NCBI RefSeq assembly: GCF_004346185.1 | Contig: NZ_SMAI01000016.1 | Location: forward strand, 48,465 to 112,464 | DNA length: 64,000 bases | DNA from: Aquabacter spiritensis | GTDB lineage: Bacteria > Pseudomonadota > Alphaproteobacteria > Rhizobiales > Xanthobacteraceae | Direction: 5' to 3' | Shown here: one piece after another, positions 1 to 9,400 of the stretch | How positions within the stretch are numbered: the stretch's first letter is position 1 | Layout of the letters: the number at the start of each line of letters is the position of its first letter | Made by a program: the position numbers and the translations under genes | Notes under the pieces: generated by a model | Databases searched by the model: none | What the model was told of the DNA's origin: nothing | What the model saw: only the letters and a program-made list of their open reading frames with translations

Positions 1-142
1 GCCAGCGGCCGGCCCATCGCGCCTCCCTCATTTCCGAAAGTAGATCCCAGGCAGAGAGTGCAAGCGACCAGTAGCAGTCATCTCGGCCCGCCTCGGGTCG
101 GGTCCTGCCGTGGCCGGTGGACGGCGCAACGGCTTCGCCGTC

Positions 143-224
143 CTCCACTGCGTTCCGGCCCGGAGGGTGCTCCGCCCTCTGAAGGCCCCGGCCCTCGACC
201 CCGTGACGGGCCGCGATGGACGCG
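143..224 (+). repeat. Leader element copy 1, upstream of ardC-like gene
   Basis: This non-coding leader lies directly before the ArdC-type gene and resembles the leader before the DUF736 gene (copy 2, 2941-3022). Both contain a CACTGCGTTCC core, then GAGGGTGC or GAAGGGTGC, then CTCGACC, and end in GGCCGCGATGGRCGCG. The spacing to the following start codon is also similar (25 and 28 bases). It may be a shared promoter or leader for early-expressed accessory genes; that function is inferred. Confidence 0.55.
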
Positions 225-249
225 GCTCCGCAAGCGGAGGTTCAGGACA

Positions 250-1176
250 ATGAGCAGGAAAGACGAGGGACTGTGTGCCGATCTCTATACGCGCATCACC
301 GAGCGGATCGTCGCCGAGCTGGAGAAGGGCGTCCGTCCTTGGGTGCAGCCTTGGAGCGCGACAAATGCCACAGGCCGGATCACCCGGCCCCTGCGCCACA
401 ACGGTGAGCCCTATACCGGCATGAACGTCCTATTGCTGTGGTCGGAAGGAATAGTGCGTGGCTTCGTGTCCCCCATCTGGATGACTTTCAAGCAGGCAAA
501 CGAACTCGGAGCCCATGTCCGCAAGGGCGAGTCTGCGGCAACGGTCATTTATGCAAGCCGGTTCACCAAGACGGAGACCGATGGACGAGGCGATGAGGTC
601 GAACGGGAGGTCCCGTTCCTCAAGGCGTACAGCGTCTTCAACGTCGCGCAGATCGAGGGATTGCCCGAACACTATCACCATCGGCCCATGCCGGTTCTCG
701 ATCCGGTCGCACGGATCGCAGCGGCCGACCGCTTCTTCGCCAACACGCGCGCCGTCATCCGCCACGGCGGGGGGCAGGCATTCTATTCCCCCTCGACCGA
801 TCACATCCAGATGCCCGCTTTCGAGACGTTCCGCGATGCGGCATCGTATGTCGCCGTGCTCGGCCATGAAACGGTCCATTGGACGGCCCCTACGGAGCGC
901 GTCGGCAGGGATCTCAGCCGCTATTCCAAGGATCGAAGCGAGCGCGCTCGCGAGGAACTGGTCGCGGAAATCGGCTCCGCCCTGCTTTGCGCGGATCTCG
1001 GTATCGCGCCGGAGCTGGAGCCACGGCCCGATCATGCCGCCTACATCGGCAGCTGGCTCACCGTGCTTGCTAATGACAAGCGGGCGATCTTCTCCGCGGC
1101 CGCCCATGCGCAGCGCGCCGTTTCCTTCCTTCACGGTCTCCAGCCGCAGTCAGGGGCGGGCCGAGATGCCGCCTGA
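250..1176 (+). CDS. ArdC-type antirestriction protein (ssDNA-binding plus zincin domain)
   Basis: A 308-residue protein with the ArdC two-part layout. The N-terminal domain (about residues 8-130) is the ssDNA-binding module once called DUF1738, with GVRPWVQPW and YTGMNVLLLW typical of the family. The C-terminal zinc-metallopeptidase-like domain carries HETVH at 206-210 and a downstream EELVAEIGSA that supplies the third ligand. ArdC proteins protect incoming plasmid DNA from restriction in the recipient. The start was chosen at the ATG preceded by GGAGG; the reading frame extends further upstream but that part looks like leader. It shares its leader type with the DUF736 gene. Confidence 0.88.
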   Translation: MSRKDEGLCADLYTRITERIVAELEKGVRPWVQPWSATNATGRITRPLRHNGEPYTGMNVLLLWSEGIVRGFVSPIWMTFKQANELGAHVRKGESAATVIYASRFTKTETDGRGDEVEREVPFLKAYSVFNVAQIEGLPEHYHHRPMPVLDPVARIAAADRFFANTRAVIRHGGGQAFYSPSTDHIQMPAFETFRDAASYVAVLGHETVHWTAPTERVGRDLSRYSKDRSERAREELVAEIGSALLCADLGIAPELEPRPDHAAYIGSWLTVLANDKRAIFSAAAHAQRAVSFLHGLQPQSGAGRDAA

Positions 1177-1292
1177 TGCCTGCTCTGCGATGGAGAGCAT
1201 GAGCCCTTCCTCAAGGATACACAGCACAGACGATGTGATGCTGGCAATCGTCATTCATTTGCATTACATTGTGGGAAGAGAAGGAGATCGAC

Positions 1293-1601
1293 ATGGCAGC
1301 CAATGCACTTGTCCAGACCCGCATTGATGCTGACGTACGGGACCGTGCATCCGCGGTCCTTGAGAGCATGGGGCTCACCGTGTCCGATGCCGTCCGCATC
1401 CTGCTGACGCGGACGGCCAATGAGGGCACCCTTCCGCTCGAGCTGATCACTAACAGCGAGGCACATGATGCCTGGTTCCGGGCGAAGGTGCTGCAGGCGC
1501 TCGAGGATGCCCGGCCGGATACTCCTGACGAAGAGGCGAATGTGCATTTTGCGGCCCGGCGGGACGCCGCGCTGCGCAAGGCCGGCTCTGCCGGCTCATG
1601 A
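1293..1601 (+). CDS. RelB/DinJ-family antitoxin
   Basis: A 102-residue ribbon-helix-helix antitoxin. The N-terminus (VQTRIDADVRDRASAVLESMGLTVSDAVRILL) is the standard RelB/DinJ DNA-binding and dimerisation fold, and the acidic C-terminal half would wrap the toxin. The start is set by AAGGAG about 7 bases upstream; a GTG eight codons earlier is less likely. It overlaps the toxin start by four bases (ATGA), so the pair is translationally coupled and probably autoregulated, as is usual for the family. Confidence 0.88.
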   Translation: MAANALVQTRIDADVRDRASAVLESMGLTVSDAVRILLTRTANEGTLPLELITNSEAHDAWFRAKVLQALEDARPDTPDEEANVHFAARRDAALRKAGSAGS

Positions 1602-1891
1602 GGCTCGTCTGGTCCGCCTTCGCGCTGTCCGACCGTGACGCCATCTTCACTTACGTCGAAGCCGAGAGTCCGCATGCCGCCATTTCGATCGACGAGCGCA
1701 TTGCCGCGGCCGCCCGCCGGCTCATCGAGTTTCCCGAAAGCGGCAGGCCGGGCCGTGTTCCTGGAACGCGCGAACTGGTCATTCCCGGCACGTTCTATGT
1801 CGCCGCCTACACGGTGACGAAGACCAACGTGCGGATCCTGCGCGTCCTTCACGGTGCGCAGATCTGGCCAGACGAGTTCACAGACACTTGA
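1598..1891 (+). CDS. ParE/RelE-superfamily toxin
   Basis: A 97-residue protein with the compact ParE/RelE fold signature: an N-terminal WSAFALSDRDAIFTYVE helix, a central RRLIEFPESGRPGRVPGTRELVI segment and the terminal strand VRILRVLHGAQIWP. The lack of obvious RelE catalytic basic residues and the ending fit the ParE-like branch slightly better, so the target (gyrase or ribosomal mRNA) cannot be settled from sequence. It is the second gene of a coupled toxin-antitoxin operon and probably stabilises the plasmid. Confidence 0.87.
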   Translation: MRLVWSAFALSDRDAIFTYVEAESPHAAISIDERIAAAARRLIEFPESGRPGRVPGTRELVIPGTFYVAAYTVTKTNVRILRVLHGAQIWPDEFTDT

Positions 1892-2152
1892 CCTGCCGGG
1901 GATTTCCCAGCCTCGCCGCTGGACCAGAGCCAAACCCCGGCGCTGTACCAGGCCCGCTTTCTCTCAACGACCATCCATCATACCGGCAGTCGCGCCGCCT
2001 CAAGGACGTGCGGTACTCCCAATTTTTCCGCCGCTGCGCGACGACAAAATCGGCTCCCCCACGCGCCGGCTCCGCCGGTCGCTTCGCGATCCCTGACTCG
2101 CCCCTCCAACGCCCGGTGGCTCGCCTTCGTCATCAAGACGAAGGAGGCTTCC

Positions 2153-2311
2153 ATGAAGACCGTCATCGACATCCACGCTGAAATCGCCGAGCTGCGCGCG
2201 GAGCTTGCGCACTGCATGCTTACCGTCAAGGAGCGCAAGGAGACACTCCGGCAGCTCAACGACATGCTCGTCGAAGCGGAACGCCGGCGAACGGAGGCAG
2301 AGGGGGCATAA
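2153..2311 (+). CDS. Small coiled-coil protein of unknown function
   Basis: A 52-residue reading frame, MKTVIDIHAEIAELRAELAH at its start, preceded by a strong AAGGAGG about 6 bases before ATG and followed at once by an intrinsic terminator whose stem overlaps the stop codon. The heptad-like spacing of Ile/Leu with Glu/Arg-rich faces predicts one long helix or coiled coil. Ribosome site plus terminator make it a convincing single-gene transcript. I do not recognise the family; a small plasmid-borne regulator or adaptor is possible. Confidence 0.6.
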   Translation: MKTVIDIHAEIAELRAELAHCMLTVKERKETLRQLNDMLVEAERRRTEAEGA

Positions 2312-2324
2312 GCCCCCCTTTTTT
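2301..2324 (+). terminator. Intrinsic terminator after the small coiled-coil gene
   Basis: GGGGGC - ataa - GCCCCC hairpin followed by six T residues, the classic rho-independent form, beginning inside the last codons of the 52-residue gene. Confidence 0.85.
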
Positions 2325-2940
2325 GTCGGCGCTGGCTGGACAAAGGACCGTTGGATCGCACGCACTGCCGGTTGAGTTGAAGATCGACCTCTCCGTGGTG
2401 GGAATTCTTATCCCTCACGCCCCTTGAAGACGGGCCAGATCTTCCCTCGCCGCCTGCGCTGCGCGCTGGTTGATCGCCTCCTTTCGTAGCGACGGCTGAG
2501 CCATCAGCCCCATCGCCATGGAGCAAGAGACCGATCGGCGGCCAAGGTCTGGCCAGCTCGATAAGGCACGCGCAATCTTCCCGCCGTTCGTTGAAGCCGG
2601 CTGCTCCCCATCGGCGTGAGGGCTCCACCGGCAGGACCGTCAAGGCGATGCTCGCGCCGAATCCAGCTGCTTATGGTGGCTGTGGGTGGACGCACGCAGC
2701 AGCTTCCATTGTGCGCGGAACGAGGCCATCTGAAATCGCCTATCTCATTCCGGATGACGCTTCTGGGTGCTCCCACCAGCGATCTCGATCGGGGCTGGTC
2801 TGACCGAAGGACCATCACGCTGGCGCGTGCTCTCGATCTATTTCCCGCAACGTCCGTCGCTGGCTTTTTTCCGCCGCCGCCCACCCCTACGGGGTCCCGA
2901 GCGGCTTTGCATCGCGAAGCAAAAAAGCCCTCGCCGGCCG
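2325..2940. other. Intergenic stretch with no supported gene
   Basis: About 600 bases between the terminator and the DUF736 leader. A 34-codon minus-strand frame at about 2417-2521 (encoding an Ala/Gln-rich helix, AINQRAAQAAREDLARLQGA) could be a remnant or a tiny gene but has no clear ribosome site. The rest shows no consistent coding character on either strand and may be decayed DNA. Confidence 0.4.
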
Positions 2941-3022
2941 CCTTCCACTGCGTTCCAGCCCTGAAGGGTGCGGGCCGATCGCCTCCGGTCTCTCGACCGC
3001 TATCGAGGCCGCGATGGGCGCG
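2941..3022 (+). repeat. Leader element copy 2, upstream of the DUF736 gene
   Basis: Counterpart of the leader at 143-224, with the CACTGCGTTCC core and the terminal GGCCGCGATGGGCGCG block (15 of 16 bases shared with copy 1). It ends 28 bases before the DUF736 start codon. Confidence 0.55.
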
Positions 3023-3050
3023 ACCGAGAAACATCTAAGGACTGCGACAC

Positions 3051-3365
3051 ATGGCTATCATCGGCACCTTCACCACCATCGACAACGGCTTCACCGGCAC
3101 CATCCGTACCCTCACGCTCAACATCAAGGTCAAGCTGGTCCGCGTCGACAATCCCTCTGACAAGGGTCCTCACTTCCGCGTTCTCGCGGGCGCGAATGTC
3201 GAGCTGGGCGCGGCCTGGAAGAAGACGGCGCGGGAGACGGATCGCGATTACCTCTCGGTGAAGCTGGATGACCCGAGCTTCCCCGCTCCGATCTACGCCA
3301 CCCTGGTCAAGGTGGAGGGCGAGGAAGGTTTCCAGCTGATCTGGTCCCGGCCGAGTCGGGACTGA
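3051..3365 (+). CDS. DUF736 family protein
   Basis: A 104-residue DUF736 protein, recognisable from [21 protein letters not shown] at the start, the central [19 protein letters not shown] and the closing [20 protein letters not shown]. The family is small, cytosolic and very common beside conjugation genes of alphaproteobacterial plasmids and integrative elements; its molecular role is not established. AAGGA lies about 11 bases before the ATG. It is convergent with the WGR-domain gene, with a strong hairpin between them. Confidence 0.9.
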   Translation: MAIIGTFTTIDNGFTGTIRTLTLNIKVKLVRVDNPSDKGPHFRVLAGANVELGAAWKKTARETDRDYLSVKLDDPSFPAPIYATLVKVEGEEGFQLIWSRPSRD

Positions 3366-3378
3366 GGCCCCCGCCCGA

Positions 3379-3406
3379 AGGGCCCTCGCCTCAAGGCGAG
3401 GGCCCT
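3379..3406. terminator. Bidirectional hairpin between convergent genes
   Basis: A perfect 13-base inverted repeat (arms 3379-3391 and 3394-3406, AGGGCCCTCGCCT and its complement) between the DUF736 and WGR genes. There is no T-tract, so termination is inferred from stem strength and its place between convergent stops. Confidence 0.55.
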
Positions 3407-3663
3407 CACTTCCGCTCTGACGGATCCGAATATCCTCGGCGCCGCTTCGTCCGCTCCAGCCGACCGAACGCGCCATCGGCCTCCTCCGGCGTGTCGAACG
3501 TTTCCATCAGCGACTGGCCGCCAGTACCGATCCTGCCCCAGTTCCGGATCATCGACGCGCCGCCGAACAGCGTCGGCTGAATCGAGATCACGTAGAACCG
3601 GCGCATGTTCAATGCGGGATCGATGCGGCGAAGATGAACTGGGCGTGGGTCCGTCCGTGACAT
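3406..3663 (-). CDS. WGR domain-containing protein
   Basis: An 85-residue single-domain WGR protein: the core FYVISIQPTLFGGASMIRNWGRIGTGGQ contains the NWGRIG form of the Trp-Gly-Arg motif, followed by an Ala/Glu helix and a basic tail (RTKRRRGYSDPSERK). WGR domains bind nucleic acid in PARPs and occur alone in many plasmid-borne proteins, where the role is unknown. The start was placed at the ATG preceded by CTGGAG; an upstream ATG in the frame would add 14 residues without a better site. Confidence 0.85.
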   Translation of the reverse strand: MSRTDPRPVHLRRIDPALNMRRFYVISIQPTLFGGASMIRNWGRIGTGGQSLMETFDTPEEADGAFGRLERTKRRRGYSDPSERK

Positions 3664-3785
3664 GCTCCAGAGAGTCGCTCTCGCCGGAAACGACGTCCAA
3701 CGCATTTCGTGAATCGATCGGGCAGGTCCGATTCAACGCTTTGATGTATCCCCTCCCTTAGGGCTTCGGCACGCTGCGTGCGGCC

Positions 3786-5708
3786 CTACGATCTTTCCTC
3801 CGGATGAGATCTATTCGTCCCCGAGCAGGCGCGCATGTCATCGCGCCGGAACCATATGGCGCGACCGCACCGCAGGGGCGCGTTCCCGGCCGTGAAGACG
3901 ATCTGCTCGTCTCCGCGCATGCGGAGGATTTCATGGGGCAGGATGAGCGGCCGGCGCGTGAGCTGCTTCGAGCGGGTGCGTGACGTTCCCGATGTCTGGG
4001 ACGCGCGGCTGACCTGATCGACCTCGACCGTGGTGTCGCCGCAGCGCTTCGAGATGTAGTCCGCGGTCTCAGGATCATTGACCGCGGCGAACGAGATCCA
4101 CGAGGCACTCTCGAACCATTTCGAGCTGGCATCACGTCCGCCATAGGCCTCCCGCATCTGCCCGATCGACTGGTAGAGGAGCAGCAGGCTGACGCCATAT
4201 TTGCGGCCGGCGTCACGCGCGGTTTCGAGGATGCGGAGATATCCGAGCCGGGCGACCTCATCGAGAAGGAAAAGCGTGCGGTTTTCGACCTGACCATTGC
4301 GGTTGTAGATCGCGTTGAGCAGCGCCCCGATGATAACCCTGGCGAGCCCCGCATGGTTCTCGAGCGTCTTGAGATCGAGGCCGATGAAGACATCGGTTCG
4401 CCCCTCGCCCAGCTCCGCCGTCGTGAAGCTCCGCCCGGACACGATCGCAGCATAGTTCACATAGGAGAGCCAGTGCGTCTCTTTCACGGCATTGGCGTAG
4501 ACACCCGAGAAGGTCTCCGGCGTCATGGCGATAAACGGGGCGACGTTCTCTCTCACGAAGATGGACTCGGAGTTGTCGTAAATCGCCTGAAGCCGCTGGC
4601 GCAGCTTCGGCTCCGGCTCCGCGAGATTGGCCCGCATCTGTCGCAGCGTCTGGCTTTCCTTTTCCGTATGACCGGACAGGCACACGTCGGCGATGAGCGC
4701 CGTGATCAGCTGCAGCGCTGAGGCCCGGAAGAAGTCGTCGCGCGCGGATCCATTTCGCGCACTGTCACTGACGATCCAGGAAGCCACGGCGGCAATGTCT
4801 TCTTCCTTCGTGCCGCCATGCTGGCCGATCCAATCCAGCACGTTGAAGCCCGTTTCCGGGGATCGGGGATCAAGCACAAAGGTGGCGCGGCCGGCCGCGC
4901 GACGATGCTCCTTGGTGATTGGCGCCACTTCGTTGGAGGGATCGAGGACCACAAGCCCGCCGCCCCATTTGAGCGCGGTTGGAATGGTGATGGAGGTCGT
5001 CTTGAATCCACCGGAACCGGCGAAGATGATCCCGTGCGAGGACCCGAAGGATGCGTCGAAACAGAGCAACGGCGCGCGACCGCCGGTTCCCCAAGTCTCC
5101 TCATCATCGGGGCGGAAGGCTCGATCAGACGACGGGTCGCGATCGACGCGGTATCGCTCGCCGATCACGATGCCACCCGTGTCCGGGAAAAGTCGGCCGG
5201 CCTCACTCATCGCCATCCAGTCCGCATCGCCGTGCACCGCGCGGCGGCCGCGGATCCGCCGCGGCTCCGGCGATGCGAAGGCAGCGTTCCCGTGCAGCGC
5301 GACGCGCAGCCCAAAGAACCCGGACATGAGCACGGCCGCGACGCCGACCGCCACCGACGGATCGATGAGGCCCGCGAGGCCCTGGTGGTCAGTGATGCGA
5401 TCCGCGGTAGCCTGCAGGCGGGCGAACACCCGAAGGGCGGCGATGCTCGTGGTCGCGACGGCTCCGCAGAAAGCGCCCCATCCCACCGCTCGAATGGCTA
5501 TCGCACCATGCGCGGCGAACAGGAAGATGACGCCGAGCGCCGCCGCTAGCGCGTAAGGGAGGCCGCGCCCGATCGCAGCGAGCGTAACCTTCGCCTGCGG
5601 GGTTGCGCCGAGACCAGAAAGCCAGGTCTCCCCTCCCGAGGTCGCCATAGCGATGCCGACCATCAGTGTCGCAGGCGCGAGCGCGAGCAGGATCCTATTC
5701 GGCTTCAT
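3786..5708 (-). CDS. traG: TraG, VirD4-type IV coupling protein
   Basis: A 640-residue inner-membrane ATPase that couples the relaxosome to the secretion channel. Two or three N-terminal hydrophobic segments occupy about residues 5-135, then the VirD4 core [16 protein letters not shown], Walker [10 protein letters not shown], and [11 protein letters not shown]. Walker B is the [11 protein letters not shown] stretch. Length matches Ti-plasmid TraG. It is the last gene of traC-traD-traG; its start overlaps the end of traD by 14 bases, indicating translational coupling. Downstream lies the WGR gene on the same strand. Confidence 0.95.
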   Translation of the reverse strand: MKPNRILLALAPATLMVGIAMATSGGETWLSGLGATPQAKVTLAAIGRGLPYALAAALGVIFLFAAHGAIAIRAVGWGAFCGAVATTSIAALRVFARLQATADRITDHQGLAGLIDPSVAVGVAAVLMSGFFGLRVALHGNAAFASPEPRRIRGRRAVHGDADWMAMSEAGRLFPDTGGIVIGERYRVDRDPSSDRAFRPDDEETWGTGGRAPLLCFDASFGSSHGIIFAGSGGFKTTSITIPTALKWGGGLVVLDPSNEVAPITKEHRRAAGRATFVLDPRSPETGFNVLDWIGQHGGTKEEDIAAVASWIVSDSARNGSARDDFFRASALQLITALIADVCLSGHTEKESQTLRQMRANLAEPEPKLRQRLQAIYDNSESIFVRENVAPFIAMTPETFSGVYANAVKETHWLSYVNYAAIVSGRSFTTAELGEGRTDVFIGLDLKTLENHAGLARVIIGALLNAIYNRNGQVENRTLFLLDEVARLGYLRILETARDAGRKYGVSLLLLYQSIGQMREAYGGRDASSKWFESASWISFAAVNDPETADYISKRCGDTTVEVDQVSRASQTSGTSRTRSKQLTRRPLILPHEILRMRGDEQIVFTAGNAPLRCGRAIWFRRDDMRACSGTNRSHPEERS

Positions 5709-5910
5709 CCGAGAACGCCTTTGCGCCGAGCTGCATCAGCCTCGCCCGCTCGGCATCGCTTGCTCTAAGGCGCTCCGCTCCATCGATGAGCAAGCCAAGC
5801 AGCAGCGCCCGTTTCTCATAGCGAAGCCCCGCTTTGACGATGAGGCCGCCCAGTTCGATCTTCTCTCGCGTATCCTTCTTCCGGGCGTCCGCGCTTTGCG
5901 ATCTCTGCAT
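5695..5910 (-). CDS. traD: TraD, small conjugal transfer accessory protein
   Basis: A 71-residue protein of the Ti-type TraD family, with the characteristic [34 protein letters not shown] core. Its role is accessory to DNA processing; the biochemical function is poorly defined. It sits between traC (4-base gap) and traG (overlap) exactly as in Ti plasmids, which supports the name strongly. Confidence 0.9.
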   Translation of the reverse strand: MQRSQSADARKKDTREKIELGGLIVKAGLRYEKRALLLGLLIDGAERLRASDAERARLMQLGAKAFSDEAE

Positions 5911-5914
5911 GCGC

Positions 5915-6169
5915 TCAAGCCGCTCCGTTTGCCCCCTGAGAAGTGCCAGCCGCGTCCGCCTTCGAGGCCGTTTTCGGCCGCTTGCGAAAGCCGGCGGCCA
6001 CCTCGGTGAACGCCGTGAGGAGGTCCTCCTCGTCGATCTCGACCTCGCCCAATCCGGCCTTCAGGGCGATACGGCCGATCCGCTCCGCTTCGCGCGTCTC
6101 GGCGAGCTTCAGCTGCTCCTGGAGACGGGCGATCTCCTCCCTGATTTTTCCGGACGCCTTCTTCACCAT
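5915..6169 (-). CDS. traC: TraC, relaxosome accessory protein
   Basis: An 84-residue protein whose start [20 protein letters not shown] and following [20 protein letters not shown] match the Ti-type TraC family, a relaxosome component acting at oriT. The N-terminal half is a predicted coiled coil and the second half is small and acidic. The start was chosen at the ATG with AAAGG upstream; an in-frame ATG nine codons earlier lacks a ribosome site. It is first of the traC-traD-traG operon, divergent from traA across oriT. Confidence 0.9.
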   Translation of the reverse strand: MVKKASGKIREEIARLQEQLKLAETREAERIGRIALKAGLGEVEIDEEDLLTAFTEVAAGFRKRPKTASKADAAGTSQGANGAA

Positions 6170-6237
6170 TTCCGAGAGCCTTTCGTGTGGGAGCATCAGC
6201 GATGCCCCACACCATTGCCCGGGCGCGCGCCTGTGCG

Positions 6238-6261
6238 CGACCCGGCAGAAATGCCGGGTCG
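6238..6261. repeat. GAAA-loop hairpin, copy 1 (oriT side)
   Basis: Ten-base stem CGACCCGGCA closing a GAAA loop in the traC-traA intergenic region, followed at once by a second small hairpin (GTCGGC-gaa-GCCGAC). The central 18 bases (6241-6258) recur exactly at 24830-24847 in the trbB-repA gap. Confidence 0.6.
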
Positions 6262-6310
6262 GCGAAGCCGACGCTTTGGCGGATGATCCCGGCCGTTCCG
6301 AAGGAGCGGT

Positions 6311-6350
6311 TCCAAGGGCGCAGTTATACGTCGCGATCGCGACGTCCTGC
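6311..6350. other. oriT: oriT with MobQ-type nic region
   Basis: Between divergent traC and traA lies AAGGGCGCAGTTATACG followed by an 18-base perfect palindrome (6328-6345, centred on GCGATCGC). Read on the minus strand this gives TATAACTGCGCCCTT, closely matching the nic core of Ti and RSF1010-like (MobQ) origins, where cleavage lies in the TGCG/CCCT stretch. Position between traCDG and traAFBH is the Ti-plasmid arrangement. The match is from memory of the consensus, not an alignment. Confidence 0.85.
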
Positions 6351-6421
6351 TTCCGGCCTCTGGCCGTGGTGCCGTTCCGGGGGAGTGCCATCCACCTCCA
6401 TCTGCTGGGACGCTCCCAGGC

Positions 6422-9400
6422 GTGGCCATCACCCATTTCACGGTCCAGATCATCAGCCGCGGCGCGGGGCGCAGTGCGGTGCTGTCAGCCGCTTACCGCC
6501 ATTGCGCGCGGATGGAGCACGAGGCCGAGGGTCGGACCGTCGATTATGGGAATAAGCGCGGGCTCGCCCACGAGGAGTTTGTTCTTCCACCCGACGCGCC
6601 CGCCTGGGTCAGGGCGCTGATCGCCGACCGGTCCGTATCAGGCGCCGCGGAGGCCTTCTGGAACAAGGTCGAGGCCTTCGAGAAGCGACCGGATGCGCAG
6701 TTCGCGCGTGAGGCGATCATCGCGCTACCGGTGGAGCTCAGCATCGAGCAGAACATTGCCCTGATGCGGGACTTCGTGAAGGAGCACATCCTCTCGCGCG
6801 GTCAGGTCGCGGACTGGGTCTTCCACGATGAGCCGGGCAATCCGCATGCCCATCTGATGACGACCTTGCGCCCGTTGACCGAATCCGGGTTCGGCCCGAA
6901 GAAGGTCCCGGTGCTCGGCGACAACGGAGCGCCGCAGCGGACTGAGGCCGGCAAGATCCGCTACCGGCTCTGGGCCGGAGAGAAGGCCGAATTCCTTGCG
7001 CAACGTGCGAGCTGGATCGACCTTCAGAACCGCCACCTCGTGCTCGCGGGCCTCGACGTCCGTGTGGACGGGCGATCCTACGCCGAGCGTGGGATCGACA
7101 CTGTCCCGACCACGCATATCGGCGTGGCCGCCAAGGCGATCGAGCGAAGGGCAGCGCGAGACGGCTCGGCGCCGAAGCTCGATCGACTGGATATCTTCGA
7201 GGCGAAGCGGGCGGAAAATGCCCGGCGGATTGAGCGTCGCCCTGAAATCGTCCTGGACATTGTCAGTCGGGAGAAGAGCGTCTTCGACGAGCGGGACATC
7301 GCAAAGGTGCTGCACCGCTATGTGAATGATGCCGGGATCTTTCAGGGGCTGATGGCGCGCGTGCTCCAGAGCCCGGATGTGGTGCGCCTGGAGCCGGAGG
7401 GCATCGCGTTTCCGACCGGCGCGCGGGCGCCGGCCAGGCTCTCCACCCGCGAGCTGATCCGCCTCGAGGCGGACATGGCCCGCAGGGCTGCGCACTTGTC
7501 GCGGGCGAATGGCTTCGCCATTCCGGAGGCGGCATCTAAGGCGACGCTGGCGCGCCACGCGGCCCTGTCCGGAGAGCAGCGCGCGGCGATCGAACGTCTC
7601 ACATCGCCGGCGCGCATTGCGGCGGTGGTCGGCCGGGCGGGCGCCGGAAAGACCACGATGATGGGGGCTGCCCGCGAGGTCTGGGAAGCGGCCGGCTATC
7701 GGGTTGTCGGCGCGGCGCTCGCGGGCAAAGCCGCCGAGGGCCTCGAGAAGGAAGCTGGCATCTCCTCTCTGACGCTCGCGTCATGGGAGCTGCGCTGGCA
7801 GAAGGACCGAGACCTTCTCGACGACCGGACGGTCATCGTCATCGACGAGGCGGGCATGGTCGCCTCCCGGCAGATGGCGATGTTCGTGGAAGCCGCGTCC
7901 CGGGCAGGCGCAAAGCTCGTCCTGATCGGCGACCCCGATCAGCTCCAGCCCATCGAGGCGGGAGCCGCCTTCCGCGCCATCGCCGAGCGCATAGGATATG
8001 CCGAACTCGAGACCATCCGTCGCCAGCGCGAGCAATGGATGCGCGAGGCGTCGTTCGACTTCGCGCGCGGCCGGGTCGCTGAGGCGCTCGCCACCTACGA
8101 GGCCCACGGCCGGGTCATCGCGTCCGAGCTGAAGGCGCAGGCGATCGACAACCTGATCAGCGACTGGAACCGGGAGTACGATCCTCAGACCTCCTCCCTG
8201 ATCCTCGCGCACCTCCGACGGGATGTGCGCATGCTGAACGAGCTGGCGCGCGCCAAGCTCGTCGAGCGTGGGATCCTCGGGGAAGATCATGCCTTCCTGA
8301 CGGAGGACGGTGTCCGCCGCTTCGCTGCCGGCGACCAGGTGGTCTTCCTGAAGAATGATGCCGGCCTCGGCGTCAAGAATGGGATGATCGGCAAGGTCGC
8401 CGAAGTCGCGCCGCGTCGCATTGTCGTCGAGCTCGGCGAGGGTGAGCAGCGACGCCGTATCAACGTCGAGCAGCGCTTCTACCGCAATGTCGATCACGGC
8501 TATGCCACGACCATCCACAAATCCCAGGGTGCGACGGTCGATCGTGTGAAGGTGCTTGCCACGCTGTCGCTCGACCGGCACCTCTCCTATGTCGTGATGA
8601 CCCGCCATCGCCTGGATGTTGCGCTCTATTACGGGCGGCGCTCGTTCGCGATGAATGGGGGCCTTGCCGCGGTGCTGTCTAGGGCGAACGCGAAGGAGAC
8701 GACGCTCGACTATGCCGGCGGTCGCTTCTATCGCGACGCGCTGCGCTTCGCCTCACACCGCGGGCTGCACATCGTCAAAGTCGCGCGCGCGCTCGTTCAG
8801 GACCAGGCGCGCTGGACGCTCCGGCAGAAAGACAGGCTGGCCGATCTCGTGTCCCGCTTGCGCGCCCTCGGCGAGAAGATCGGGCTCGTCGGGATCCATC
8901 AGAAGTCCGCAACCGCACTGTCCAAGGAGGCGCTGCCCATGGTCGAAGGGGTCGCCGCGTTCCCGAAATCCATCGTCCACACGATCGAGGACAAGGTCCT
9001 TGCCGATCCTGCCGTCAAGAAGCAATGGGAGGAGATCCTCAGTCGCTTCAAGCTCGTCTATGCGCAGCCGGAGGCCGCGTTCAAAGCGCTCGCCCTGGAC
9101 ACCATGCTGAAGGATCCTGTGGCGGCGTCAGCGACGCTTGAGAGGCTGGCGCGACAGCCCGAATCCTTCGGTATCCTGCGCGGCAATGTCGGGTTGCTCG
9201 CCGGCAGGGCTTCGAAGGAAGATCGGCGGCGTGCCGAGCTGAACGTGCCGGCTCTGAAGGACGACATCGAACGTTACCTGCGCGTGCGCGCGGAGGCGGA
9301 GCACAAGCATGAGGCCGAGGAGCGGTCGGTCCGCCAGCGCGCATCCATCGATGTGCCGGCGCTCTCTCCGGCGGCCCACCGCGTGCTTGAGCGCGTGCGC

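Noticed and set aside
2417..2521. 34-codon minus-strand frame with Ala/Gln-rich helix
   Set aside because: No clear ribosome site or neighbour support; described only within the intergenic entry.
7781..8608. Minus-strand 275-codon frame inside traA
   Set aside because: Lies opposite the conserved helicase domain of TraA.
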